A stretch of DNA of 64,000 nt. It comes from JACQFK01 sp036383955 (GTDB taxonomy: Bacteria; Planctomycetota; MHYJ01; JACPRB01). The notes beneath the pieces are model-generated. The model was not told the origin of the DNA, did no database searches, and saw nothing but the letters and a program-made list of their open reading frames with translations. A program made the translations under genes and the position numbers. Where the stretch lies: positions 25,519 through 89,518 of the forward strand of contig DASVNH010000243.1 in NCBI GenBank assembly GCA_036383955.1, in the 5' to 3' direction. Positions 15,366-22,794 of the stretch are shown here, one piece after another; position 1 is the stretch's first letter; each line of letters starts with the position of its first letter.

Positions 15366-15517
15366 CACCACAAAGGCACGAAGAGCGCGAAGCGGCCGCT
15401 TCGAGGAACGCGGGGAGGCCGCCCGAGGCGGCCTCGGCTTTCTCCGGAAGCCCCGCGTTCTCCGTGTCCTTTGTGTCTTCGTGGTGCCGTCTCGGTGTTC
15501 TCGGTGTCTCGGTGGTG
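15366..15517. repeat. Word-repeat element (caccac...gtgtcttcgtggtg) between secreted cytochrome genes
   Basis: The left end caccacaaaggcacgaag and the right parts tttgtgtcttcgtggtg and ggtgtctcggtggtg are the wording seen at 247-314 and 42702-42731. A GC-rich centre separates the arms. It fills the 166-bp gap before the next gene. Read as protein on the minus strand it gives a TETPRTPRRHHEDTKDTE-like string, which is not a real gene. Confidence 0.75.
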
Positions 15518-15522
15518 AAGCG

Positions 15523-18500
15523 ATGAGCCTGCTGATCCTGGCCCTCCTGACGCAGAGCTACGGGGAGGTCGACGCGATCTTCCGCAAGCACTGCGTCTCC
15601 TGCCACAACCCCAAGGAGCTGAAAGGCGAGCTCAACCTCGAGAGCCACGCCGGGCTCCTCAAGGGCGGCGAGAACGGGCCGGTCGTGGACTCCCTCGTCG
15701 CGGTCCTCGAGCACGCGAAGAAGCCCTTCATGCCGCCGCCCAAGAAGGCGCCGAAGCTGGGCGCCGCGGAAATCGACGTCGTCCGCAAGTGGGTCGCGGC
15801 CGGCGCGCCCGCCCCGAAGGCGGGCGAAGTCGCGAAGGCCGTCGACGTCCCCAAGATCGCCCCCAAGGTCGCGCCGCGCCGCGCCGTCGGCGCGATCGCC
15901 GCCGCCCCGAAACAGCTCGCGGTCGCCCGCCTGGCGGACGTCGAGATCCTCGACCCCGAAACCCGGGCCGTGACGCGCAAGCTCGCCGGGCACGCGGGGC
16001 CCGTGCTCGACCTCGCGTTCAGCGCCGACGGCAAGTTCCTGGCCGCGGCGGGCGGCGAGCGCGGCGTCGCGGGCGAGGTGAAGATCTGGGCCGACGCGGC
16101 CGTGGTGAAGACGCTCAAGGGCCACGCCGACGCGATCTACGCGGTCGCGTTCTCGCCCGACGGCAAGCTGCTCGCGACGGGCAGCTACGACCGCGACGTG
16201 GTGCTGTGGGATCTGGCGGCGGGCAAGCCGCTCCGGACGCTGGAAGGCCACAACGAGGCGGTGTTCGACGTCGCGTTCCGCCCCGACGGAAAGATCCTCG
16301 CCAGCGCGAGCGCCGACCGCACCGTGAAGCTCTGGGACGTGGAGTCCGGCCAGCGCCGCGAGACGCTCAATGAGGCGACGAAGGCGCTGCACGCGGTCGC
16401 GTGGAGCGCGGACGGCCGTCACGTCTACGCGGGCGGGGTGGACAACCGGGTGCGGCAGTGGGAGGTCAGCGCCGACGCGAAGGAAGGCACGAACGCGCTC
16501 AGGGCGTCGGTCTTCACGCACGAGGGCGCGATCCTGGCGATCCGCTTCTCCGGCGACGGAAAGACGCTGCTGACGTCGGCCGACGACCGGACGGTGAAGC
16601 TCTGGAACGCCGGGGACTTCTCGCAGAAGCTGGTTCTCGAGGCGCAGCCCGACTGGCCGGTCGCGCTCGCGTTCGCGCTCGACGACAAGACGGCCGTGGT
16701 CGGGCGCCTCGACGGCACGCTGGGCTTCTACGCCAGCGCCGACGGCAAGCCGCTCGCCCAGGCGACGCCGGAGCCGGGGATGATCCGGCCCCGCGGCCTG
16801 CGGCGCGGCGCCGGGGGGGAATTCAAGATCACGGGCAAAAACCTCGGCGGGCTGGCGTCGGCGCGGACGAGCCATCCCAAGGTCCAGGCCCGCGTCCTCA
16901 AGAGCGACCGGGCCGACGAGGCCTGGGTCGAGATCACGGCGGCGCCCGACGCCCCGCCCGCCGGCGTGGACGTGTGGGTCTCGGGCCCGGCCGGCGAGGC
17001 GGGGCCGCTGAAGGTCTGGGTCGACGACCTCCTCCAGATCGGCGAGAAGGAGTCGAACGCGTCGATGCCCGTCTCGACTCCCGCGAGCGTCTGGGGCTCG
17101 CTGGCGTCGCCCACGGACCAGGACGTCTTCGCGTTCGAGGCGAGGAAGGGCGAGACGCTCGTCTTCGACCTGGCGGCGAAGCGGCTCGGCTCGAAGCTCG
17201 AAGCGGTGATCTCCGTCTCGGACGCCCAGGGGCGCCTGCTCGCGAGCAACATCGACTACGAAGGGGAGGCCGATCCCTTCCTGGCCTGGACCGCGCCGGC
17301 GGACGGCCTGTATCACGCCCGCGTGCGCGACCTCCAGCACGCGGCGTCGGCCGAGCATTTCTACCGGCTTTCGGTCGGCGCGCTTCCGGTGGTGACCGGC
17401 GCGTATCCGCTGACGGTCCCCGCGCACGCGGAGTCGACGGTCGTCCTCGTCGGCCACAACCTGCCGCCCGGAGCTTCCGTCCGGGTGAAGGCCGGGGCGC
17501 CGGGAGATGTCGTCGTGCCCGCGGGCTACCGCTCGCTGCGGGAGATCAAGGTGAAGGCGGTCGAGGGCGCCGAGCCCCTGGAGGTCGAGGGCGACGCCCC
17601 GAACGCGATCGCCGCTCCGGGAGGCGCCAACGGCCGGATCGGGGCGCCGGGGGACGTCGATCTCTGGCGCTTCGAGGCGAAGAAGGGCCAGGCCTGGGTG
17701 ATCGAGACCCTGGCGGCGCGGATGGGCTCCGCGGCCGACACGAAGATCGAGATCCTGAGCGCGGACGGCAAGCCCGTCCCGCGCGTCCTGCTGCGGGCGG
17801 CGCGCGACAGCTGGCTGGAGTTCCGCGCGATCGACGCGAACGCGATCGGCGGGCGGTACTGGCAGTGGGAGGAGATGGAGCTCGGCCAGTACCTGTACAT
17901 GAACGGCGAGGTCGTGCGGCTCTTCCTGGCGCCCCGGGGGCCCGACTCCCAGTGGGACTTCTTCGCCTCCGGAGGCAAGCGCCTCAGCTACTTCGACACC
18001 AGCGCGGTGGCCCATCCGCTCGACGAGCCGGCCTACATCGTCGACCCCCATCCGCCCGGCACGAAGCTGCCCCCCAACGGCCTCCCCGTGTTCACGCTCC
18101 ACTACGCGAACGACGACGACGCGTCCCGCAAGCTCGGCGCCGACTCGCGGCTCACGTTCACCGCGCCGGCCGACGGCGCCTACCTCGCGCGGGTGCGCGA
18201 CGTCCGGAGCCTCGGCGGCGAGCGCCACACGTACCGGCTCTCGATCCGCGAGGCGAAGCCCGATTTCAACGTGTCCCTCGAGGGGCAGAACTCGAGCGTG
18301 CCCGAAGGCAGCGGCCGCAACTTCACCGTCCGCGTGGACCGGGTGGACGGCTTCGACGGCCCCGTGAGCGTCGAGATCTCGGGCATGCCGCCGGGCTTCA
18401 CGGCCACGTCCCCGCTCACGATCTACGAGGGGCACCTCACCACGCAGGGGACCCTCTACGCCGGCGCCGGCGCCCCGAAGCCCGCGGCGGGGCCGGCGGC

Positions 18501-18912
18501 GAAGCTCGTCGCCCGCGCGATGGTGCGCGGGAAGGAAGTCGTCAAGGAGGCGAACGCCTTCGGCGCCTTCTCGCTCGCGCCCAAGCCGCAGGTGCGCGTG
18601 TTCCTCGAGCCGGTCGACGGCGCGAAGGAGCTGGCCGTGGTCCCGGGCAAGGAGATCCCCGCCCTGCTCAAGATCGAGCGGAACGGTTTCGAGGCCCGGG
18701 TGACGTTCGACGTCGAGGGCCTCCCCTTCGGCGTGATCGTGGGCGACATCGGCCTCAGCGGCGTGCTGATCCCCGAGAAGGAGACCGAGCGCCGGATCTT
18801 CCTGCAGTGCGCCCCCTGGGTCGCCCCCGAGAAGCGCTGGTGCCACGCCCGGGCCCGGGAGGTGGGCAACCCCACCAGCCCCCCGGTCCCGTTCACGGTC
18901 CTGCCGCGCTAG
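15523..18912 (+). CDS. Cytochrome c (PSCyt1)-WD40-pre-peptidase domain protein
   Basis: A 1,129-residue secreted protein. After a short signal comes a PSCyt1 domain with haem site KHCVSCHNP (about residues 25-33). A WD40 propeller follows (about 140-430) with repeats such as GHADAIYAVAFSPDGKLLAT and ASADRTVKLWD. The rest is beta-rich, with several pre-peptidase C-terminal (PPC) domains (for example ASPTDQDVFAFEARKGETL and APGDVDLWRFEAKKGQ). It follows the DUF1501/DUF1549 pair in the same direction, as is common in planctomycetes. The start ATG 15523 gives a signal peptide; the in-frame extension is repeat-derived. Its stop overlaps the stop of precursor peptide 1 on the other strand. Confidence 0.88.
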   Translation: MSLLILALLTQSYGEVDAIFRKHCVSCHNPKELKGELNLESHAGLLKGGENGPVVDSLVAVLEHAKKPFMPPPKKAPKLGAAEIDVVRKWVAAGAPAPKAGEVAKAVDVPKIAPKVAPRRAVGAIAAAPKQLAVARLADVEILDPETRAVTRKLAGHAGPVLDLAFSADGKFLAAAGGERGVAGEVKIWADAAVVKTLKGHADAIYAVAFSPDGKLLATGSYDRDVVLWDLAAGKPLRTLEGHNEAVFDVAFRPDGKILASASADRTVKLWDVESGQRRETLNEATKALHAVAWSADGRHVYAGGVDNRVRQWEVSADAKEGTNALRASVFTHEGAILAIRFSGDGKTLLTSADDRTVKLWNAGDFSQKLVLEAQPDWPVALAFALDDKTAVVGRLDGTLGFYASADGKPLAQATPEPGMIRPRGLRRGAGGEFKITGKNLGGLASARTSHPKVQARVLKSDRADEAWVEITAAPDAPPAGVDVWVSGPAGEAGPLKVWVDDLLQIGEKESNASMPVSTPASVWGSLASPTDQDVFAFEARKGETLVFDLAAKRLGSKLEAVISVSDAQGRLLASNIDYEGEADPFLAWTAPADGLYHARVRDLQHAASAEHFYRLSVGALPVVTGAYPLTVPAHAESTVVLVGHNLPPGASVRVKAGAPGDVVVPAGYRSLREIKVKAVEGAEPLEVEGDAPNAIAAPGGANGRIGAPGDVDLWRFEAKKGQAWVIETLAARMGSAADTKIEILSADGKPVPRVLLRAARDSWLEFRAIDANAIGGRYWQWEEMELGQYLYMNGEVVRLFLAPRGPDSQWDFFASGGKRLSYFDTSAVAHPLDEPAYIVDPHPPGTKLPPNGLPVFTLHYANDDDASRKLGADSRLTFTAPADGAYLARVRDVRSLGGERHTYRLSIREAKPDFNVSLEGQNSSVPEGSGRNFTVRVDRVDGFDGPVSVEISGMPPGFTATSPLTIYEGHLTTQGTLYAGAGAPKPAAGPAAKLVARAMVRGKEVVKEANAFGAFSLAPKPQVRVFLEPVDGAKELAVVPGKEIPALLKIERNGFEARVTFDVEGLPFGVIVGDIGLSGVLIPEKETERRIFLQCAPWVAPEKRWCHARAREVGNPTSPPVPFTVLPR

Positions 18913-19085
18913 ACGGAGCCGTCGCCGGAGATCTGGGTGCCGGGACGAGCGACCTTCTCCGCGAGCAGGATCGTGTTGCTCGTGCCGTCCGTGATGCTCG
19001 GACTCGGCTGGGTGAAATTCAGGCCGCCCTTGGTCTTCTTCATCGCCTTCTTCGCCAGGGGCTTCTTCGCCTTTTTCGGAGGCAT
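18909..19085 (-). CDS. Double-glycine leader peptide 1 (DUF1559-like core)
   Basis: A 58-residue precursor peptide. The Lys-rich leader (residues 1-21) ends AMKKTKGG, and the core of 37 residues starts LNFT. The leader ending is shared with four other small genes in this locus, and a C39-peptidase exporter lies 5 kb away. The core contains SITDGTSNTILLAEKV, which resembles the conserved C-terminal DGTSNT block of planctomycete DUF1559 pilin-like proteins. The Shine-Dalgarno aaggagggaaacc is strong and overlaps the peptide 2 stop region, 13 bp apart. Its stop overlaps the convergent cytochrome gene stop. Confidence 0.8.
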   Translation of the reverse strand: MPPKKAKKPLAKKAMKKTKGGLNFTQPSPSITDGTSNTILLAEKVARPGTQISGDGSV

Positions 19086-19098
19086 GGTTTCCCTCCTT

Positions 19099-19245
19099 CT
19101 AGCCGGTGATCTGGATGTCGTTGAGCGTGATCTTGAGGAAGTCCTGCTGGCCGCTCTTCTTGTCGGTCGTGGTCACGGCGCCGCCCTTGGTCTTCTTCAT
19201 GTCCTTCTTGCCGAGGGGCTTCACGGGCTTCTTCGCTTTCGCCAT
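19099..19245 (-). CDS. Double-glycine leader peptide 2 (Hcp-like core)
   Basis: A 48-residue precursor peptide with leader residues 1-22 ending DMKKTKGG and a 26-residue core starting AVTTTDKK. The core segment QQDFLKITLNDIQITG resembles the strand of Hcp tube proteins usually written QxEYLxITLxxVLVSS. It has a gaggagg ribosome site and lies 13 bp behind the YkgJ-type gene and 13 bp ahead of peptide 1, so the three are one transcription unit. Core identity is inferred by eye. Confidence 0.8.
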   Translation of the reverse strand: MAKAKKPVKPLGKKDMKKTKGGAVTTTDKKSGQQDFLKITLNDIQITG

Positions 19246-19258
19246 GGTCATCCTCCTC

Positions 19259-19654
19259 TCATGTCCGGGTCCGTTTTACCGAGTAGTGGTAGCGCCGGCC
19301 GTCCTGCGTGACGACCGGAGGCATGCCGCGCTCGCCGACGCGGGGCGCCGTGATCGGGTAGAGCTGGAAGCGGTGGCCGGAGCAGTCGAAACGGCGGCAG
19401 GCCGCGGGGCGGTCGGCGTAGATCGAGCAGCGGTCGTCCTCCCCCAGGTAGACGCAGCCGCCGTCCTTCTGCCGCAGGACGATCCGGCCCTCGACGGCCT
19501 CCGACTCGTAGCGTCCGGAGGCGATCTCCTCGTCCGCGAGCGGGGCGCGCATGCCCCGGCAGCACACCGCGCGGCACGCGGGCCGGCAGGCGTCGCAATC
19601 GCCGGAGAAGCGGAACGCGCCCCGTTCGAACCGGACATGGCGGGTGTGAGGCAC
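19259..19654 (-). CDS. YkgJ-type Cys-cluster protein 1 (zinc/iron chelating)
   Basis: A 131-residue protein of the YkgJ / CxxxCxxC family, which binds zinc or iron. One member of the wider family, FliB, is a flagellin lysine methylase. Cysteine motifs are GDCDACRPACRAVCCRG near residue 18-35, GCVYLGEDDRCSIYADRPAAC in the middle, and RRFDCSGH. The GTG start at 19654 follows the peptide 3 stop by 5 bp, so translation is probably coupled. A paralogue lies at 21255-21662. Its position among leader-peptide genes suggests a role in peptide maturation or metal supply. Confidence 0.8.
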   Translation of the reverse strand: MPHTRHVRFERGAFRFSGDCDACRPACRAVCCRGMRAPLADEEIASGRYESEAVEGRIVLRQKDGGCVYLGEDDRCSIYADRPAACRRFDCSGHRFQLYPITAPRVGERGMPPVVTQDGRRYHYSVKRTRT

Positions 19655-19659
19655 GCGGC

Positions 19660-19818
19660 TCAGGGGCTGGAGATCGACGCCTCGCGCACCTTCTGAATGG
19701 CCGGCAGGAGCAGGCCCTGGGTCGTGGGATCGCCCATCGTGAAATTCAGCCCGCCCTTGGTCTTCTTCATCGACGTCTTGCCGAGGACTTTCTTGGGGGA
19801 CTTCTTCTTAGGCGCCAT
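19660..19818 (-). CDS. Double-glycine leader peptide 3 (DUF1559 N-helix-like core)
   Basis: A 52-residue precursor peptide with leader residues 1-23 ending SMKKTKGG and a 29-residue core starting LNFT. The core carries GLLLPAIQKVREAS, strikingly like the LLLPAVQxxREAA helix at the start of mature planctomycete DUF1559 pilin-like proteins. The ribosome site taaggagggaaacc precedes the ATG. It is located 42 bp after peptide 4 and 5 bp before the YkgJ-type gene. Confidence 0.8.
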   Translation of the reverse strand: MAPKKKSPKKVLGKTSMKKTKGGLNFTMGDPTTQGLLLPAIQKVREASISSP

Positions 19819-19860
19819 GGTTTCCCTCCTTACGCCGTCGTCGACGGCTTCTTCCTGGCC

Positions 19861-20040
19861 TTAGAGGCCGAAGTTGATGGAGCCGCCGTCGATCGGAGCG
19901 CTGGGATCCGACGGGGCCGCGTACTTGCCCGCGTACCGCTCCGACGGGGCGGTGAAATTCAGCCCGCCCTTGGCCTTTTTCATCGACTTCTTGTCGAGCG
20001 CCTTCGACGGCTTCTTCGCGCTCTTCTTCTTGTCCGCCAT
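19861..20040 (-). CDS. Double-glycine leader peptide 4
   Basis: A 59-residue precursor peptide, the first gene of the unit peptide 4 - peptide 3 - YkgJ - peptide 2 - peptide 1. The leader (residues 1-26) ends SMKKAKGG, with Ala replacing the usual Thr. The 33-residue core begins LNFT and ends IDGGSINFGL, so LNF/INF-type motifs occur at both ends. The core is rich in Ser, Pro and Ala and has two Tyr. The ribosome site is ggggaggagaaacc. The 70-bp gap to the divergent cupin gene should hold the promoters for both. Confidence 0.8.
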   Translation of the reverse strand: MADKKKSAKKPSKALDKKSMKKAKGGLNFTAPSERYAGKYAAPSDPSAPIDGGSINFGL

Positions 20041-20110
20041 GGTTTCTCCTCCCCGTTCTTGGACGTTCTTCTAAGACGATCCGGACTTGTTACGGTTACC
20101 ATGTTTTGCC

Positions 20111-21247
20111 ATGTTTCGTTTCCAGGAATTGATCGCCCCGGTCTCCCCCGGGACGTTCGCGCGCCGCTTCTGGGGACGCCGCGTGCTCCACGTTCCGGGG
20201 CCGCGCGCCCGGGACGTCGTCACGGCCGAGGACATCGACGGCCTCCTGTCCCGCCTGAAGGCCGGCGAGACGGCGTTCGTCTCCTCCGCGGAGAACGGGA
20301 CGCGACCCGCGGCGTCGGTCGTCGACCGCCCCCTCGGCCATCACGACCGGATCCCCCCGGCGCGGCTGTACGCGGCCCTCCGTCAGGGCGAGTCGATCAA
20401 GCTGAACTTCGTCGAGCACCGCCTGCCGCGCGTCGCCGCCGCCGTCCGCGCGATCGAGGACTTCACCCAGCAGCCGCTCAACGACGCCACGATCTTCGTG
20501 ACCCCGCCGGGAGGCGCCGCGCTTCCGCATCACTTCGACGACGAGCACACGTTCACGATCCAGCTCGCCGGCGAAAAGACCTGGAGCTTCCATCGCCCCG
20601 CCCGGGCGGGCGAGCCGACCCCGATGCCCCGCTCGAAGGCCGGCCGCGTCCTGCGCTCGGTGAGGCTGCGCCCCGGCGACGTCCTCTATGTCCCGCCCCG
20701 CGTCATCCACGCGGCCCGTTCGACGCGCGCCCTCTCGCTCTCCGTGGGCGTCGGCATCCGCGGGCTCGACGTCCGCGACCTCCTGCTCGGGTGGCTCCGC
20801 CGGACGATCGAGGCCCTGCCCCGGGAGCCGCTGCCCTGCCGCTGGTTCGACGACCGCCGCCGGCTGAAGCGGGAGCTGGAGCGCTCGCTCGAGCGCCTCG
20901 CCGGGGCCGCCGGGCGATCGCTGGACCGGGCGCTCGACGACATCCACGGGCGGCAGCTCCGGAACCGCCAGGCCCTGCGGGAAGGCGCCCTGGCGCGGGC
21001 GTTCGCCGAAGGCGGCCGCTTCGTCCGGCCTCCGGAAGTCGAATGCCACGTCCACCGCGACCGCGACGGCTGCGTGCTGAGCTTCCCCGGCGCGGAGCCC
21101 TTCCGCGCGCCGCGGTCGGCCTGGACGGCGCTGCGTTTCGTCGCGGGCCGCTCGACGCCCTTCGCCCCCTCCGAGCTGCCGGGCCGCGGACCTCGCGGGC
21201 TGCTCGAGTCCCTGGTCGCGCTGGGGGTCCTGCACCGCGTGCCGTGA
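20111..21247 (+). CDS. JmjC-like cupin oxygenase within the peptide locus
   Basis: A 378-residue cupin of the RoxA/MINA (JmjC) type, Fe(II)/2-oxoglutarate dioxygenases that hydroxylate proteins. The metal triad is visible as HHFDDEHTF (H141-x-D143) and VLYVPPRVIH (H200). A winged C-terminal region follows (about 225-378). It is encoded divergently from peptide 4 and convergently to the second YkgJ gene, fully inside the leader-peptide locus. A role as core-peptide hydroxylase is inferred from context. The ATG at 20111 was taken; the upstream in-frame TTG adds no conserved sequence. Confidence 0.82.
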   Translation: MFRFQELIAPVSPGTFARRFWGRRVLHVPGPRARDVVTAEDIDGLLSRLKAGETAFVSSAENGTRPAASVVDRPLGHHDRIPPARLYAALRQGESIKLNFVEHRLPRVAAAVRAIEDFTQQPLNDATIFVTPPGGAALPHHFDDEHTFTIQLAGEKTWSFHRPARAGEPTPMPRSKAGRVLRSVRLRPGDVLYVPPRVIHAARSTRALSLSVGVGIRGLDVRDLLLGWLRRTIEALPREPLPCRWFDDRRRLKRELERSLERLAGAAGRSLDRALDDIHGRQLRNRQALREGALARAFAEGGRFVRPPEVECHVHRDRDGCVLSFPGAEPFRAPRSAWTALRFVAGRSTPFAPSELPGRGPRGLLESLVALGVLHRVP

Positions 21248-21254
21248 GGCCGCG

Positions 21255-21662
21255 TCACTTCCCGCGCTTGTACGTGGAGTAGTGGTAGGTCTTGCCGTCG
21301 ATGTTCAGAAGCGGCGCCTTCGCGGGGAGCTGGGCATCGGCGCGCTTCATGTCGAGCGGAAGCATCCGCCAGAGGTGCTTGGAGCAGTCGAACGCGCGGC
21401 AGGCGGCGGGCCGGTCCTGGTAGATGGAGCAGCCGTTGTCCTTCAGGTAGACGCAGCCCTCGTCCGTGCGCTCGAGGATGGTCGCGCCCTGGTGCTTCAT
21501 CGTCCGGAAACGGCCGCTCTGGATCTCCTCGTCCGCCAGCGGAACGACGGCCGTGCGGCAGCAGACGGCGTGGCAGACGGACCAGCAGGAGGGGCAGTCG
21601 CCCGAAAAGCGGAACGAGCCCTTCTCGATCCGCACGTGCTCGACCGCTTTCTTTCGGCTCAT
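21255..21662 (-). CDS. YkgJ-type Cys-cluster protein 2 (zinc/iron chelating)
   Basis: A 135-residue paralogue of the protein at 19259-19654, with the same order of motifs: FRFSGDCPSCWSVCHAVCCR, GCVYLKDNGCSIYQDRPAAC, FDCSKH, and a common YHYS near the C-terminus. It lies 20 bp behind precursor peptide 5 with a gggaggggcgg ribosome site. Each YkgJ copy therefore travels with its own precursor genes, which argues for a functional pairing. Enzymatic activity is unknown. Confidence 0.8.
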   Translation of the reverse strand: MSRKKAVEHVRIEKGSFRFSGDCPSCWSVCHAVCCRTAVVPLADEEIQSGRFRTMKHQGATILERTDEGCVYLKDNGCSIYQDRPAACRAFDCSKHLWRMLPLDMKRADAQLPAKAPLLNIDGKTYHYSTYKRGK

Positions 21663-21682
21663 CCGCCCCTCCCGCGTCCGCC

Positions 21683-21838
21683 CTACCGCTTCTCGAAGTT
21701 CAGGCTGATCTGGTCCGTGGGCATGAGCGATTCCGTGGGCTTGAACCAGATGAACGCGTCGACGGCGCCGCCTTTGGTCTTCTTCATCGCCGTCTTGCCG
21801 AGCGGCTTCGCGGGCTTCTTCGCCTTCTTGTTCGCCAT
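21683..21838 (-). CDS. Double-glycine leader peptide 5 (Hcp-like core)
   Basis: A 51-residue precursor peptide with leader residues 1-24 ending AMKKTKGG and a 27-residue core. The core starts AVDAFIWF and ends PTDQISLNFEKR. These two pieces resemble the first strand (MAVDxFIK) and a late strand (TDxISLNFAKI) of Hcp tube proteins, as if the protein had been reduced to its ends. The ribosome site taaggagggaaag precedes the ATG. It is co-directional with the second YkgJ gene. It is divergent from the parvulin-like gene (gap 21839-21944), so promoters for the two arms of the locus should lie there. Confidence 0.8.
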   Translation of the reverse strand: MANKKAKKPAKPLGKTAMKKTKGGAVDAFIWFKPTESLMPTDQISLNFEKR

Positions 21839-21944
21839 GGTCTTTCCCTCCTTACCTTTCTTCTACCGCCGGCGCGCCGTCCGCATGACAGGAAAAACGC
21901 GCGAGGTTGACCCTCGCGGGGGCGGGCGGCTACGATGGCCGCCC

Positions 21945-22676
21945 ATGAGCGACGACATCGCCCGCGGCGGCGGCGTTTCCGCGTCGACCGCCGACCTGCT
22001 GCTCGCCGTCAAGCTGGGCCCGGGCCTGGGCCTGCTCCGCGACATCCTCGGCCGCCGCGCCGCCGCGGACCGCGCGCGCCGCGAGGGGCTCGTCGCGACG
22101 GACGAGGAGATCGCCGACGCCCTCTCCGACTTCTTCAGCGAGAACGATCTCTTCGAGGAGGCCCAGCAGGAAGCCTGGCTCGGCCGCTCCCGGCTCACCC
22201 GCGCGGCCCTCGGCGCCCACTTCGCCGAGGTCCTCCTCACCCGCAAACTGCGCGTCCACCTCGCCCCCGACGCGGCCGTCGAAAAGCGCTACCAGGCCTC
22301 GCTCCACCAGTACGCCCGCGCCAACGTGGAGATCGTCGAGCTCGACTCCCCCGGCGCCGCCGCCGAGACCGCGCTGCAGCTCCGCGAAGGGGAGATCGCG
22401 TGGACGGACGCGACGTCCCGGGCGGGCGGCGTGGACGCCCTGACCCTCACGCGCGCCGAGGCCCCGGAGGAGGTCGCCGCCGAGCTCTTCTCCGCGCCGC
22501 CCGGCGCGTTCCTCGGCCCCCTCGAGACGGACGAGGGCGGCCACGCGATCTACCGGCTGATCTCGCGCGAGGATCCGGAGCTCGACGACGAGCTGCGCGA
22601 GGAGATCCGCGAGCGGATGTTCCTCGAGGAGATCTCGCGCGCGTTCGAAAAGCAGCCGATCCAGCTGCTCGTCTAA
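21945..22676 (+). CDS. Parvulin/SurA-like peptidylprolyl-isomerase-type protein
   Basis: A 243-residue protein with a SurA-like N-terminal helical region (DEEIADALSDFFSENDLFEE and LLTRKLRVHLAP) and a parvulin-like second half (ANVEIVELDSPGAAAETALQLREG..., then APPGAFLGPLETDEGGHAIY). It has no signal peptide, so it probably acts in the cytoplasm. Proteins of this kind often accompany HlyD plus C39-ABC exporters and may hold or present the precursor. It is divergent from peptide 5 and convergent with the HlyD gene. The active-site pattern of a true isomerase is degenerate, so a chaperone role is as likely. Confidence 0.7.
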   Translation: MSDDIARGGGVSASTADLLLAVKLGPGLGLLRDILGRRAAADRARREGLVATDEEIADALSDFFSENDLFEEAQQEAWLGRSRLTRAALGAHFAEVLLTRKLRVHLAPDAAVEKRYQASLHQYARANVEIVELDSPGAAAETALQLREGEIAWTDATSRAGGVDALTLTRAEAPEEVAAELFSAPPGAFLGPLETDEGGHAIYRLISREDPELDDELREEIRERMFLEEISRAFEKQPIQLLV

Positions 22677-22794
22677 GCGGCCCGAGTCAAATTCCGGCGC
22701 CCTCGCGGGCCCCCGATGACCCTTCGACTCCGCCGCGCTTCGCTCAGGGCAAGCAGGGCGTGAAGATGTCCCTGGTTCCCTCGCCCTGCTTGGT
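22677..22794. repeat. Convergent spacer with cccttcgactc...gctcaggg repeat
   Basis: This spacer lies between the convergent parvulin-like and HlyD genes. Positions 22720-22749 begin cccttcgactcc and end gctcaggg, the imperfect hairpin word repeat found dispersed in many environmental bacterial genomes. It could serve as a bidirectional terminator. No ORF is credible here. Confidence 0.5.

Noticed and set aside
15346..15500. Apparent protein end reading TETPRTPRRHHEDTKDTE on the minus strand
   Set aside because: It is the translation of the dispersed caccacgaag-type word repeat and recurs wherever that repeat occurs; it is not a gene.
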